Positions 49,985 to 60,930 of a stretch of DNA of 64,000 bases are shown piece after piece. A program made the translations under genes and the position numbers. The notes beneath the pieces are model-generated. The model was not told the DNA's origin, did no database searches, and saw only the letters and a program-made list of their open reading frames with translations. The DNA is from Atherix ibis (taxonomy: Eukaryota; Arthropoda; Insecta; Diptera; Athericidae): positions 55,193,920 through 55,257,919 of the forward strand of contig OY282606.1 in assembly GCA_958298945.1 (NCBI GenBank), given 5' to 3'. Each line of letters begins with the position of its first letter. Within the stretch, counting starts at the first letter, position 1.

Positions 49985-50623
49985 ATTTAACTAGGATCCA
50001 AAAGGTTTCGTATACATATATATCTTATATAGGATTAGTTCTATATAATCTATATATAATTTTTCGCTTGTTTGGAATTTTTTCTAAGCATATTTAATTA
50101 AATTTTTTAAAATAAATAATATTTACCTGAAAAGCCATAGTTATTTATAGCAATCAAATGCGTTGTCGTAAAAAAAAGCTTAATTTTATCGTTTTTTTTG
50201 TCCTGCATAATTTCTTATTGATACTCTAATAACTTAACATAACAATGTGTTATTATTATTGTTTATATAATTTTGTAGTCAAGGATAACTGTATCATCCG
50301 CATCCCGAAAAATTCAAGACATTCTCCTTTTTTAGCTGATATTGTGTCAAGGGGAAGTGTGTCATCTGTTCATCACTACATGAGCTCTATTTTGCATCAC
50401 TAGATGTGTCCAATGTTTTTGAAGTTAAATTTTTAGTAATAATCTAAGAATTTTCATTTTTAATTAGATTAGTACGTTTTTAAATTTTTGCAAGGTATAA
50501 GCTTGCTAAGACATGTGCTAGATGCGACTTATAGCATCACGATCATTTAACTAGGATCCAAAAGGTTTCGTATACATATATATCTTATATAGGATTAGTT
50601 CTACTCGTATATAATCTATATAT
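49985..50623. repeat. direct repeats (about 73 bp) flanking the 489-bp repeat
   Basis: ATTTAACTAGGATCCAAAAG begins a segment at 49,985-50,057 that recurs at 50,545-50,623. The first 58 bp are identical. The second copy then has a 6-bp insertion (ACTCGT) within an otherwise matching TATAATCTATATAT end. The block between them is copy 1 of the 489-bp repeat. Copy 2 of that repeat (59,737-60,226) lacks such flanks, so the direct repeats are not part of the element. Confidence 0.88.
50058..50546 (+). repeat. 489-bp dispersed repeat, copy 1
   Basis: The block starts AATTTTTCGCTTGTTTGGAA and ends CACGATCAT. It aligns end to end with 59,737-60,226 with only scattered substitutions and single-base length changes, in the same orientation. 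It has no long ORF and no obvious terminal inverted repeats. The last 40 bp contain short self-complementary words (ACATGT; GCTA with TAGC), loosely like a Helitron-type 3' hairpin. It is probably a non-autonomous mobile element of unknown class. Confidence 0.9.
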
Positions 50624-51541
50624 GTGTAATATAGTTTGTCATCAGTAAATTGAGCAAACGAATTGAATTTGAATTATCAAATAGACTTTATTTAGTTTTA
50701 AAAACTGACATAAAAAATTGCAAAATAATATACAGATAATATGAATGCAAATATGTTGATCTTATAATTAAAATTCACATATGCGTAAAGTATCGCAAAA
50801 GAAAAATTCTGAATTGGGATCGATTTTAATTCTATTACTATTACATTTGGAAGGAATTCTTATTAAATAATGGTTTTTTCTTTGATTTAGTAGACTTATA
50901 AACTGACGTATTATAAGTATTTTGAGTTAAAGCCAAATTTTCGTATATGGTTGTATAGGAAATAAATATTTCATGAAATCAATATTCTGCTTCAATAGAT
51001 ATTGATTTAATAACTCGACAAAAACAATTTTCATTAATATAATTCTTAAAATATATTAGAGAAAAATTTATTTTCTTTTATTTTTTTAATTGACAAACTT
51101 AAATTAAAATTATGGTGTTTGTCATCAAATCCAGTAAGAAATGTATCAAATACAAATTTATGAAAAGTCGTAATTATAGGAAAACATTCGTTTTTTGGAT
51201 TAAGCGTAATTTTGACATGGTTCATTAGTTCGAATTTATTATTCTCTATAGTAAGTTCACATTATACTTATGTGGAAGATAAATAGCAGCAGCTTAGACT
51301 CATCGATGCTATATCAGAAGTTTACTTAATGCCTTAAAAATTACTATAATATTATATAAATTTTAGATAGCTTTTAATGTTAATTTTGCTTCTATAAAAT
51401 AATAAAATAAATTTCTTTCCACCCAAGGTGCATGCACTACAAATACGTCAGTATAGAGTGCCATATCTCCACTTTCAGTTAATATCTAAGAATCATACAC
51501 TTTAAGTTAAATTAGTTCTAAATTACATAAAAACTTAAAAC

Positions 51542-51650
51542 GGATAATTTGTTTTCTTTAAAATAAAATTAGAAAAATGTTTGGTAAATTGAGTTTTTTT
51601 GGATAATTTGTTTTCTTTAAAATAAAATAGAAAAAATATTTGCTAAAATA
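51542..51650. repeat. imperfect tandem duplication, about 59-bp unit
   Basis: GGATAATTTGTTTTCTTTAA begins units at 51,542 and 51,601. Both continue AATAAAAT with an A-rich then TTTGGTAAA/TTTGCTAAA segment. Confidence 0.8.
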
Positions 51651-51777
51651 CTTTGCAGATTTAAAAAAAAAATATTTTAAATTGTTAGTGCAGGAAGGAT
51701 TATTTAATTTAAAAAAAAAACGTGTTCTTTGAAAATGTTGATAAAAAAATTATGTGATCTTTATATGGATTATATCC

Positions 51778-51849
51778 ATGTCTTATTTATAAGAAAGTAT
51801 ATATTTTTTTTATAAGAAAAAAATATATACTTTCTTATAAATAAGACAT
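51778..51849. repeat. perfect 33-bp inverted repeat, 6-nt loop
   Basis: The left arm 51,778-51,810 begins ATGTCTTATTTATAAGAAAG. The right arm 51,817-51,849 is its exact reverse complement, and the loop is TATAAG. There is no protein-coding or transposon signature nearby. Confidence 0.95.
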
Positions 51850-53049
51850 AAATTCATATTCGTAAATAACAATTATTTTTTTCTAAAATCATAATAGTAA
51901 TAACTGTGTCTTTTAAAATTCTTAGTCTTCTCTTGGTCAGTAGTTAAATTTATTACTACGCAATATAATTGAAAACATTCACAAGTATTTTACTATAAAA
52001 TTATTATCCTTTATTGTTGTGAACGTAATAATTTATAAATGATAATTAAGTATAGTTTTTAAACTCCATATTGAAATTATTTGAACATTTTTAAATTTAA
52101 GAAAAAAAGTAAAATAGATAATAACAAATAAATATGCTTTTATTGTAAAAATGAAATGCATAATATCCATCAGATTTTCATATTTTCTTTTATTTAATTA
52201 AATTATATATATTAAGTTTGACATAGATTAAATAGCAGTTAAAAAAGCCTCAGTAATAAGGAAAGGAAAAACCAAAACACTGTATTTTTGCCTTTAGTAC
52301 TAATATGAATCTGAACCCCATGCTTTAATTTTTTTATTATAATCAGCACTGATTTATTTCTCTTTATACTTCACAGAAAATGTTAGTCAATTTACATTGT
52401 AATACACAAAATTGTGTATTTTTTTTATTATTTCGGTAGATCTTTTTTCTATTTTTTATTAACAGAAATATGTTATATATCACAGACAGTTTATAGAATA
52501 ATCCAATCAACATGAAGCAAGTAATATAAATATAAAATGAAATTTTCTCTACAAATAAAACTATTTCGATTTATTTAATAATTTTAGTACAGTATGCAAA
52601 ATGTCCTCCGTTGTGGCTGCAGACTGAATTTCTTCATTTAATTCATCAATTATATTGACTTATTCTACATGTAAAAGAAGCAAAAATCTAAAATGGTAAG
52701 GTCTGGCGATCGTGGTAGCCGACTCACATCCTTTTTACCCAATCCATTAAATAGTAAGAATTAAATAAAAAACTTTGTTATCTAAACACAGTTTGTTCAC
52801 AAATTTTTTGATTAACAATTATTTTTTTGGCGCACCTAATAAATAAGTGATAAATTGCAATTGGAGTGAACAAATTTTAAAGTTTAAGTACAAAAGTTGC
52901 AATTTAGGAAACAATTAAAAATTTTAACTTTCTAAAAACTATTTTTATTTATTTTCAAATTTTAACGGGAGTTTTCAATAAAAGTAATTCGTGTTTTTTT
53001 TTAAATAAAACAAAAAAGAAATGTTTTAGATCAATACACGTATTTATTA

Positions 53050-54215
53050 TTTAATATTGAAGTATAATGTTCTGCAAGTACACTCATTCAGTTGGCCCTC
53101 TCTGCTCCGTTTGCAAAACCGAATACAATAGTTCCAATTTTAGATCACCTTGTGCAATAAATGCGGCCTTATTTCACGTATTTGGCATTCATGATTCAAT
53201 TTTAATGCATTAAAAGTTGCTATTTTATTGACATAGACCAATGACTTCAAATAACCTCACAAGAAGTCCAAAGATGTTAAATCGTAACTTCTTTGAAGCC
53301 ATTGAACATCTGTATTTCTTGAAATTATCGGCTCGCCAAACTTTTCCGCAATAAACCGATTTTGGTATGGGCTATATGGCACGTAGCGCCGTCTTGTAGA
53401 AATCACATATTCGTTAAATCAATATCTTCCAAATCAGGATACAAAAGTTCATTATTATCGGTCTGTAGTGTTCACCATTGACTAACGGCAACACCGATGG
53501 TGCCATAAAACACACCAAACAGTTACCTTTTCGAAATGTAAAGGTTTGTCGTGAATAATTTGTGGATTGGCCTTAGCCCAATAACGACAATTTTGCTTCT
53601 TTATCGATCCAGAGAGATAAAAATTAGTCTCATCTGAGAAGATGATTTTCCTGCAAAAATCACCATCATTTTCAAGTTGTACCAGAGCAAAATCAGCAAA
53701 TTCAAGGCGTTTGGGATGGTCTAACGGATTCAATTATCGTGTGATTAGATTTTTGTAAGGATGTAACATAAGACCAAATCCAAGAATAAATACGCTATGT
53801 TGTGGCATATTTTACGCCACAACATATGCTGCAACACTGCTAATTTGGGTCTTGATCAACACTTGCCTGAATAGCAGCAATATTCCCGGCACTTCGTTCG
53901 GATCTTTGTCTTACTGGTACGCGAACATTGTGTAAAGACAGATTGCGTTGAAAACTTTTCACAATTCGATGAAATGATGACGATCATAAATAAATTTTTT
54001 ATCATGGCAATAAATTTTGATAATTTCCAAGCGTTGTTGACGCGTGTATCTTTAAATGAATAAATTGGAAACCTATGCTGAACACAACTGTGTTGTGTAT
54101 TTGAAAACATATTACCCCTATTGAAAAACCCCTTATCTATGAAAACATATAATTTACTTTTATTTGTTTTAGTTGTATACTTTAGTAATAATGATTTACT
54201 ATTTTGAAAAGTCCA
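53050..54215 (-). mobile_element. mariner-like element with transposase pseudogene
   Basis: The minus strand gives, from the high-coordinate end, a helix-turn-helix-like RQQRLEIIKIYCHDKKF (54,000-54,050), then RSAGNIAAIQASVDQDPN (53,850-53,905). A long open segment follows at 53,482-53,733: NPLDHPKRLEFADFALVQLE, KIIFSDETNFYLSG (first catalytic D as SDE), KKQNCRYWAKANPQIIHD and KVTVWCVLWHH. Downstream pieces corresponding to the CDLTPLD block are shifted and broken. The 3' end near 53,085-53,175 aligns with 7,130-7,210, so this is a fuller copy of the same family. Terminal inverted repeats were not resolved. Confidence 0.75.
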
Positions 54216-54415
54216 CTGCAATCAACTTTTTCAAAACACCCTGTAACTCAGATAAGAAAAAATTTACCTGAAATAAATAACGAGGTGTGGTAGAAAAGCA
54301 GAAAATTAATCAGATTGGCTTCGATGAGAACGATCTGGCAGCACTTCGGACTTAAATGCATCGTAGCTTGTACGTTAGTACCCCTATAATAAATAATACG
54401 TGACCCTTTAGAGCA

Positions 54416-54960
54416 GTGGTGGCGCACGTATTTAAATGCAAGTCCCAAAAAGTTCTGTCTAGATCATGCATGATAAGTGAAGTTGTATTTTTTGTAGTGC
54501 GTTACGAAAAATGGAATCGAAATTTAAAGGAGCGATGTTTCATAAAAGTTTTTGCCACTATTTGTGAATCCTCAAGTTTGACGTGCGAAAAGTTGCAGTC
54601 AGCCCATGAGGAACTTTTCTTGTTAAGAGAGGGGTCAGACTATCTATTAATATTTAAACTCTATGAAAGGATAAGAAAATGGGTTCTTCGCGGCAGATCG
54701 GACATTATGCTCCCTACCACACGACAATCTCCATCAACGAGAGAAGATTTATGTGGTTTCTGAGAGCATTTCCCTCTTTTCCACTGGGCAAAGACCATTG
54801 TCAACAAACACTTAAAAGGACGGTATCTTGGTACTCTTGATAATATCCAACGAAGTGTAACCGATGAGCTCAAGTTGATTGCAGTTCAAGCCTTTCAGCA
54901 CTACTATTTACGAAAAGTAAAAGAAACGTCTCCACCAATTTATATATGCCTCAGCCATCT
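54416..54960 (+). pseudogene. mariner relic joining N- and C-terminal pieces
   Basis: An open frame (54,416-54,763) contains ICESSSLTCEKLQSAHEE, like the helix-turn-helix region at 23,520-23,890. About 54,810-54,925 then encodes LKGRYLGTLDNIQRSVTDEL followed by LIAVQAFQHYYLRKVKE, which is the C-terminal signature of mariner transposases. The catalytic DDD centre between them is missing. This is an internal-deletion derivative, not a gene, even though its frame is fairly long. Confidence 0.55.
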
Positions 54961-55063
54961 ACTTTGAAGGGCATTCTGCGACACCTCGTAAGTAATCAGC
55001 AACATCAGTATTCTGGATCATCTTATATATTCTTAAAAATTTATATAATATATTCTCAGATAG

Positions 55064-56002
55064 TGTTACGATCTTACGTAGACTCAATAAATAGAGTAAC
55101 CGATTGTTTTTGTTTATTTAGGATTTTCTTTATTTAACTAAGTTTTATTTAACAAACAGAATCCCAATTGAATCCTTCCGCTGTATTTCCACTTCACATT
55201 ATATTTCAAGAATTTAACTCTATCCATCGATCACTCAAACAACGTTTCTCGTTTACACTTCCCGACTTTTATTCGTCGTTCGCACTTACTTTTACCCGAC
55301 TTTAACTTGTCAGTCCTGAATCCGCTCTTCAGACTAAAATCTCCCTACTTTATTCTGTCGTTCACTCTATTACTTCCCAGCATTACCCAGTCATTCCAGA
55401 CGAGCAGTTCTCGTATTTATATAACTCCGTCGTGCTTCTAGAACATTTTTATCACAGCGGGTAACTCTCTTCCCGTAACACAATAGTTCCTCTCCGGTTT
55501 GGAAAACGCTATGCTAAAATAGGCTATCAGCACCTCGGGATCTCCTCTCCATTGGGATAGCACTCCACCGGTACCCGTATTACAAACGCCTGTGACGATG
55601 ATTCGGTTACATTGTCTGGATAGCCGACGATAGGTGCGCTACACAGACCTTGCTTTAGTTCTCGAAAAGATTTATCACATTTCTCCTTCCAGATAAACTG
55701 ACATCTTTTTTTGTGACCTGATGTAATAGCCTTGCAATGTCTGCAAAATTTCGTATGAATCTTCTGTAGTATGAGCACAAACCGAGAAATGACCGACCTC
55801 AGTCTTATTCCTTGGTATCGGCCAATCTCGAACAGAGTTGACATTTTCCGGGTCCGTTTGCATACCTTCATACGAAACAATACGTGTATGCTCCGAATTT
55901 ATACTATTCCGGCGTACATTTAGAACATTCCGGGATCGAACTTTCTGGAACCGCTCTTCTAGAATGTTCTAGAATATGCCAGAGCAATGTTATGTCGTAA
56001 CA
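55064..56002 (-). mobile_element. internally deleted gypsy-type LTR retrotransposon
   Basis: The element is bounded by TGTTACG at 55,064 and GTAACA at 56,002 and flanked by ATAG on both sides (55,060-55,063 and 56,003-56,006), the short target duplication of LTR elements. A nearly complete LTR spans 55,064-55,480; its upstream side on the minus strand carries a purine-rich GGAGAGGAACTATTG just before the LTR, the polypurine-tract position. Part of the other LTR is at about 55,885-56,002. Between them are pieces of a pol RT/RNase H connection: MQTDPENVNSVRDWPIPRNK, KTEVGHFS, and in another frame CDKSFRELKQGLCSAPIVGY. Nothing else of gag-pol remains, so the copy is inactive. It is an old insect LTR element; no envelope gene is present. 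Confidence 0.75.
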
Positions 56003-56095
56003 ATAGATATAAATATGTAATTGTCACAGCGTATGGAAATTATGCACAATATATTGCACATACGTCCATATGTGTTTCGTATTGTATTATTATTA

Positions 56096-58070
56096 TTTTT
56101 TATTTTTTTATTTGACAGGTTTTTCATTTCTATGTTACACATAGACATGAGAACACAGTCACTCCTATGGAGCATATAGCGGCACTAGAGACTCTGTGAA
56201 CTCTCTCCATCTGCTTCTGTCTTGAGCCAGCCCCTTCACTTCCGACCATGATTTGCCAGTCTGTTGGTGTTCGCGCTCGACTGATCTTCTCCAAGTGGTC
56301 CTTGGACGTCCTCTGCTGCGATTGCCCTGTGGGTTCCAATATAGTGCCATCCTTGCTATGTCCGTAGGTGGTTTTCGCAAGGTGTGGCCAATCCAACTCC
56401 ATTTCCTGCGTTTGATGTTATCTAGCAGGGGTATTTGCTTTGTGAGAAGAAGCAGCTCATCGTTCGTTATCCAGTTCGTCCAGAAGATCTTGCTTATACG
56501 CCTCAAGCATCTGTTCACAAATGCCTGAGGCTTACGGGTCGTGCTGTCTGTTACTTTCCATGTTTCGCAGCCGTACAGCAGGACTGGATTGACGTTTGAG
56601 TTGAATATTCGAAGTTTGAGTGCTATGGAGAGATGATTGGAGCGCCACACGTTCCCAACTGAGGTGTACGCTTGTCGCGCCTTGTTGATGCGCGTTTGGA
56701 TGTCTATTTCAGTTCCACCATCCTTGCTGAGCATGCTGCCAAGGTAACAGAACTTTTTGACATCTTCAACTTGGGTACCGTGTAGCATCAAGGGTCTCTC
56801 GCAGGTGGCGCCGACACGCATCAATTTGGTGTTCTTGATGTTGATTCTCATCCCAATTTTTTCGGCGTTGGAGGCCAGAGCATTCAGTTTCTCCTGAATG
56901 CCGTTGAAGGTGTGGGACATGACGCATATGTCGTCGGCGTAGTCCAGGTCGTGGAGCCTCTCACACAGTGTCCACTGGATACCGTTGCTGGCTGTGCTGT
57001 TAGTGCGTTGAAGGACTAGATCTAAGGCGATTATGAAGAGGATAGGCGAGATTATGCAACCCTGCCTGACTCCTCTCGAGATGTTGAATGTATCGCTGTT
57101 TCGTCCCCTGAAACGCACTCCACACGGGGCCTCGCGGTATAGTTCTCGGATGAGATCGATGATGGCCTGCGGGATGCCCAGTTCATCCAGAGCACTCCAG
57201 ATGGCGTGGCGGGAAATCATGTCAAAGGCTCTTTCGAAGTCAATGAAGAGAAGATAGAGCGGGCTCTTCCATTCGTTCGACTGTTCAATGATCATTCTTA
57301 GGCTGTTGATGTGATCAATACAGGAGCGGTTTGTTCTAAAGCCAGACTGCTCGTTACGGAGGGCACTTTCCACTGTTGGAGTGATGCGAGTCAGGATGAC
57401 TGATGCGATTAGTTTCTGGATGGTGTTCAGCAGAGTGATTCCCCTCCAGTTTTTGCAATCACCAAGGTCACCTTTCTTCGGGATGGTGATAATTACTCCT
57501 TCTTTCCAGCTGTCCGGGAAGTGGCATTGTGTCCAGGCTTCTGCGATTATAGGATGCAACAGCGAGGCCAGGAGTGGTGGATCAAACTTCAGAACTTCTG
57601 GGGCCAGGTTGTCAGGTCCGGGTGCTTTGCTGCACTTAAGCTTGTTGATTGCTGTTGTGATCTCCGTAATCGTAGGCGGTGTTGTTGGGATGGATCTTCG
57701 TGGGTTTCTGCGCATCACTGTGGGAGGAGGATGGAATTCTGGAGCTATTGGAAGGGATTCTGAGAAGAATTCCTTCCAGCGGTCGAGTTGTTCTTCATCC
57801 GTGGAGAGAGTTTGACCGTCCTTGTCCTTAAGTGGTGGCAGTGGGGGTGTTATTTTTCCGGATAGTTTGCGAATTGATGCATAGACACTGCGGATATCGC
57901 TCCGGTGTGCAGCGGCTTCTGCTTTGCTCGCTATTTCGTTGAAGTAGTTCCTCTTGTCATCCCTTGCCATGCGTTTGACCATCTTTTGAGCAAGGTCGTA
58001 CCTCGTCTGCAGATGGTGCCTTTCCTCGCGAGTTTGAGCACTCTGGAGTAGACCTTTCAGCTTTCTTCGT
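56096..58070 (-). mobile_element. RTE-like LINE, 5'-truncated, apparently young
   Basis: The body carries one long open RT frame and a short 3' region ending in an A/T-rich tail at the low-coordinate side (AAAAAATAAAAAATAATAAT on the minus strand). TTGTATTATTATTA occurs on both sides (56,082-56,095 and 58,071-58,084), consistent with a 14-bp target duplication, although its ATT-rich sequence could partly be tail. The element's base composition is much richer in G and C than the surrounding DNA. The reading frame is open right up to the 5' junction, where a KLKGLLQSAQTREERHHLQ segment begins. The endonuclease domain is lost. Confidence 0.86.
56165..57982 (-). CDS. reverse transcriptase of the RTE-like LINE (ORF2 fragment)
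   Basis: An uninterrupted 605-codon frame reads in order: a pre-RT linker; NKLKCSKAPGPDNLAPEVLK; a fingers block IPKKGDLGDCKNWRGITLLN; LLFIDFERAFDMISRHAIWS (motif A); SRGVRQGCIISPILFIIALD (motif B); HDLDYADDICVMSHTF (motif C, catalytic YADD intact); KKFCYLGSMLSKDGG; PVLLYGCETWKV; and a C-terminal WSWIGHTLRKPPTDIARMAL then SRGRPRTTWRRSVE block typical of RTE-type ORF2. Family role: target-primed reverse transcription in the nucleus. The first Met (57,982) is only the first in a frame that is open further upstream, and the whole endonuclease domain is absent. It is probably not expressed as a normal protein, and retrotransposition is not expected. Confidence 0.85.
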   Translation of the reverse strand: MVKRMARDDKRNYFNEIASKAEAAAHRSDIRSVYASIRKLSGKITPPLPPLKDKDGQTLSTDEEQLDRWKEFFSESLPIAPEFHPPPTVMRRNPRRSIPTTPPTITEITTAINKLKCSKAPGPDNLAPEVLKFDPPLLASLLHPIIAEAWTQCHFPDSWKEGVIITIPKKGDLGDCKNWRGITLLNTIQKLIASVILTRITPTVESALRNEQSGFRTNRSCIDHINSLRMIIEQSNEWKSPLYLLFIDFERAFDMISRHAIWSALDELGIPQAIIDLIRELYREAPCGVRFRGRNSDTFNISRGVRQGCIISPILFIIALDLVLQRTNSTASNGIQWTLCERLHDLDYADDICVMSHTFNGIQEKLNALASNAEKIGMRINIKNTKLMRVGATCERPLMLHGTQVEDVKKFCYLGSMLSKDGGTEIDIQTRINKARQAYTSVGNVWRSNHLSIALKLRIFNSNVNPVLLYGCETWKVTDSTTRKPQAFVNRCLRRISKIFWTNWITNDELLLLTKQIPLLDNIKRRKWSWIGHTLRKPPTDIARMALYWNPQGNRSRGRPRTTWRRSVEREHQQTGKSWSEVKGLAQDRSRWREFTESLVPLYAP

Positions 58071-58084
58071 TTGTATTATTATTA

Positions 58085-59030
58085 TAAATAATATAAAATC
58101 ATTAAATAATAAAACGTGGTATCAAATTTTAAATAAGTGCTGAGAGTTTTATTTTCGCAGCAAGGTAAATAAATTATATTTGCTGTGCATTTAAACATTT
58201 ATAAAAAGATTAAATATTTATTCTTTCAGAAGTCATATTATTTATATGTACATACGAGTATATATAATATGTTTGAAAATAAATGGAAAATATTAGATAA
58301 TATTGTGGTGCAGATTTTTTTTTTAAATTTTTTCAACTAAGACATTCTGTGTATATTCTAACCACTATCCTATTAATTACACATGACAGTTTCCATGTGA
58401 TAAAGTGCTTTTAGTTGCATTCCATTTATTTTAATAATAATTGTTGGAAATTAAATGTGGTATAAAATCAATTATGAAGATTTAACAGATATCAAATCAA
58501 TCAGTCTTGATTAATTAATTTAAATACAGTTGAATCGAAAGCAAAAATTAAAAATGAGTCAATTGGAAAATATGTAAAATATAATATTAAATAGAGAAAT
58601 ATAATAATATCTTCTCACATTACTTACTTATGTACATTATGTATAAATATTACAGTAATTGATCCAAAATATTATATGCTACAATATGAAACAGATCTTC
58701 AATATTTCAGATAATTGTTACCAATCAATCAGCAATGAATTCTTTTATACACATTATATAAATTTTTAAATATTTTTAATTTTATCCTATTGATATTGCT
58801 CTTTTTCATATTAGCTAATTGAAATATTAGTGGGTAATCTGTTATTATATTTGAAGAGACTTTTAATGACTTCAATATTTTTTTTGTATAGCAATGTAAT
58901 TTTTACAGGTATTTGCATAATTAGACAATTTCGCCTTCAGCTCATCGTTTACATATCTCGTTAGGGAGTGTTGTCATGATGGAGTGCCCAAGTATCTGCA
59001 ATATTTGATCTGATAAAAATAACTATTTTT
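58085..59030. other. AT-rich DNA, no recognised feature
   Basis: No open frame of note and no repeat with another part of the window was seen. Confidence 0.45.
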
Positions 59031-59290
59031 ATAAGCCGTTTAAAAACCTCATTATAAAAAACTGGTTAACAGTTTGTCCTGGCAGCACTTTGATGGCTTC
59101 TCTGAACAAGTATCGTCTTTCATTGCTTCTCGGGCCTCCAAAAATGCTTTATGTCACTGAAGTATTGGACCACTTTTCATCAGTCGAGCTCGACGATTCT
59201 TTAAACTTCACAAGAAATTTAATGGCACATCATTGCTCAAAATTTGGGTTCTATTTTTCGTAATATAAAAACATGCCTTAACTTCTCACG
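59030..59290 (-). pseudogene. faint mariner transposase N-terminal relic
   Basis: The minus strand contains TTACGAAAAATAGAACCCAA, later GAGCAATGATGTGCCATTAA, which parallels TTACGAAAAATCAATGATGT with GCCATCAA at 23,545-23,570 and TTACGAAAAATGGAATCGAA at 54,503-54,522. Translated traces such as ESSSSTDEKW follow. The call rests on this nucleotide similarity. Confidence 0.42.
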
Positions 59291-59736
59291 CTCTATAAGA
59301 TCGAGGTCGAAACCTGTACTGCACATCTACTCCGCAATGCCACCAAACCGCTTTCATTGAAGTTTTCTGTCATGAGTATGAATAAATATCAATGATCATG
59401 ATTGATATAAATATCAATGACCATGATTGTAAATTTAATCAAGCTCCGACAATATTCCATAAATTATGTATAATTCTAACGACTTATAAAAAATACCACC
59501 AAATAATCTTTATTATAGTTAAATGTTGAAGGAATAATTTAATTTACGTTTTTTAAATTAACATTAAAACTAAAGTTATTATATTATAGTTCTAGTAACT
59601 TTTAAGAGTTCGTGGAATAGAGATGATCGGTGAAAGCCTAATTTTTTTTCTTTGAATATTTCCAAAAAACTACTTTGGACTATGGAACAAAGATATTTTG
59701 TATTTATAATAAAAATGTACCTGGATCGTCGAATTG

Positions 59737-60226
59737 AATTTTTCGCTTGTTTGGAATTTTTTTCTAAGAATATTTAATTAAATTTTTTAAAATAAATAAT
59801 ATTTACTTGAAAAAGCCATAGTTCTTTATAACAATCAAATGCGTTGTCGTAAAAAAAGCTTAATATTATCGGTTTTTTTGTCCTGCATAATTTCTTATTG
59901 ATACTCTAATAACTTAACATAACAATGTGTTATTATTATTGTTTATATAATTTTGTAGTCAAGGATAACTGTATCATCCGCATCCCGAAAAATTCAAGAC
60001 ATTCTCCTTTTTTAGCTGATATTGTGTCAAGGGGAAGTGTGTCATCTGTTCATCACTACATGAGCCCTATTTTGCATCACTAGATGTGTCCAATATTTTT
60101 GAAGTTAAATTTTTAGTAATAATCTAAGAATATTCATTTTTAATTAGATTAGTACGTGTTTAAATTTTTGCAAGGTATAAGCTTGCTAACACATGTGCTA
60201 CATGCGACTTATAGCAGCACGATCAT
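59737..60226 (+). repeat. 490-bp dispersed repeat, copy 2
   Basis: It matches 50,058-50,546 from AATTTTTCGC to CACGATCAT. The flanks here (GGATCGTCGAATTG on the left, GCGCACATTTGG on the right) differ from those of copy 1, so both ends of the repeat are well defined by the comparison. Confidence 0.9.
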
Positions 60227-60930
60227 GCGCACATTTGGCGAAATCATGTTATGTACACATATGGGTTGGTATTGTCAGCTTACCCAATAAAACTGATCGA
60301 ACGTGTTTTTGTGGCAGAAATAGAAGTGGTTAAATATTATGGATTGTATTAGATTCTTTTAGAAAATTAAAGAAGGACTCGGGACAAGGAGCTCCTCCAT
60401 TAAAGGAATTCTATTCCAAAATAAATTCTCTATTATGATATGAGGAATAGTTAGTTGAGCACCACAGAAATGTATGAAGTTTCATCCCATGCATATTTTC
60501 GTATTTGTTTAAAAGGTTAATTCTAAAATTAATTAATGTGAGTTCTAGTGTTAGGCTATTTAAATAATTATTGTTGGGGCAACTAGTTGGCCATTAGATA
60601 AAATATTTTGTAACGTAATTCAGACTGCTAGTCTATTCCTGCAGTTAGGGACATGCAGTTGTTTCAGGTGCTTTACTGCGTAATTCTTATTGAAGGAATA
60701 GTTTTTAAACTTTGGCCTAGAAGAATGTCGGCTTATTATTCCCTATTTTACTAGTTACGTAATTTTATTATTTCCTACATTTTCTTAGTATACGCAGAAA
60801 CAAATATTTTGTAAAAAAATCCTTCTCTCAAAAATACCACAACCCTGTTAATTGGTAGGATATTATAATTCGATCGTAAGCATTCCTTTTCTGTAAAAAC
60901 TCGATCCAATAATTTCTTTTAGAGCTAATA
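60227..60930. other. spacer with a weak LINE trace
   Basis: On the minus strand the segment about 60,375-60,480 resembles the C-terminal zinc-finger region of the inner LINE at 15,585-15,705. Shared words are GGAGCTCC, a GGAATAGTTAGTTGAGCACC against GGTGATAGTGAACTGGGTGCC pairing, and CACAG. The rest is unassigned. Confidence 0.33.

Larger units (their letters stand above)
50624..53040. other. AT-rich intergenic DNA
   Basis: No gene was recognised. It contains a 59-bp tandem duplication at 51.5-51.6 kb and a 33-bp perfect hairpin at 51.8 kb, listed separately. Confidence 0.5.

Noticed and set aside
54416..54763. 115-codon plus ORF as a host gene
   Set aside because: It contains a mariner helix-turn-helix motif, is followed by a mariner C-terminal segment, and resembles relics at 23.5 and 59.2 kb.
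57033..57815. Plus-strand ORFs of up to 144 codons opposite the RTE-like RT
   Set aside because: They are shadows of the intact minus frame, helped by its higher GC content.
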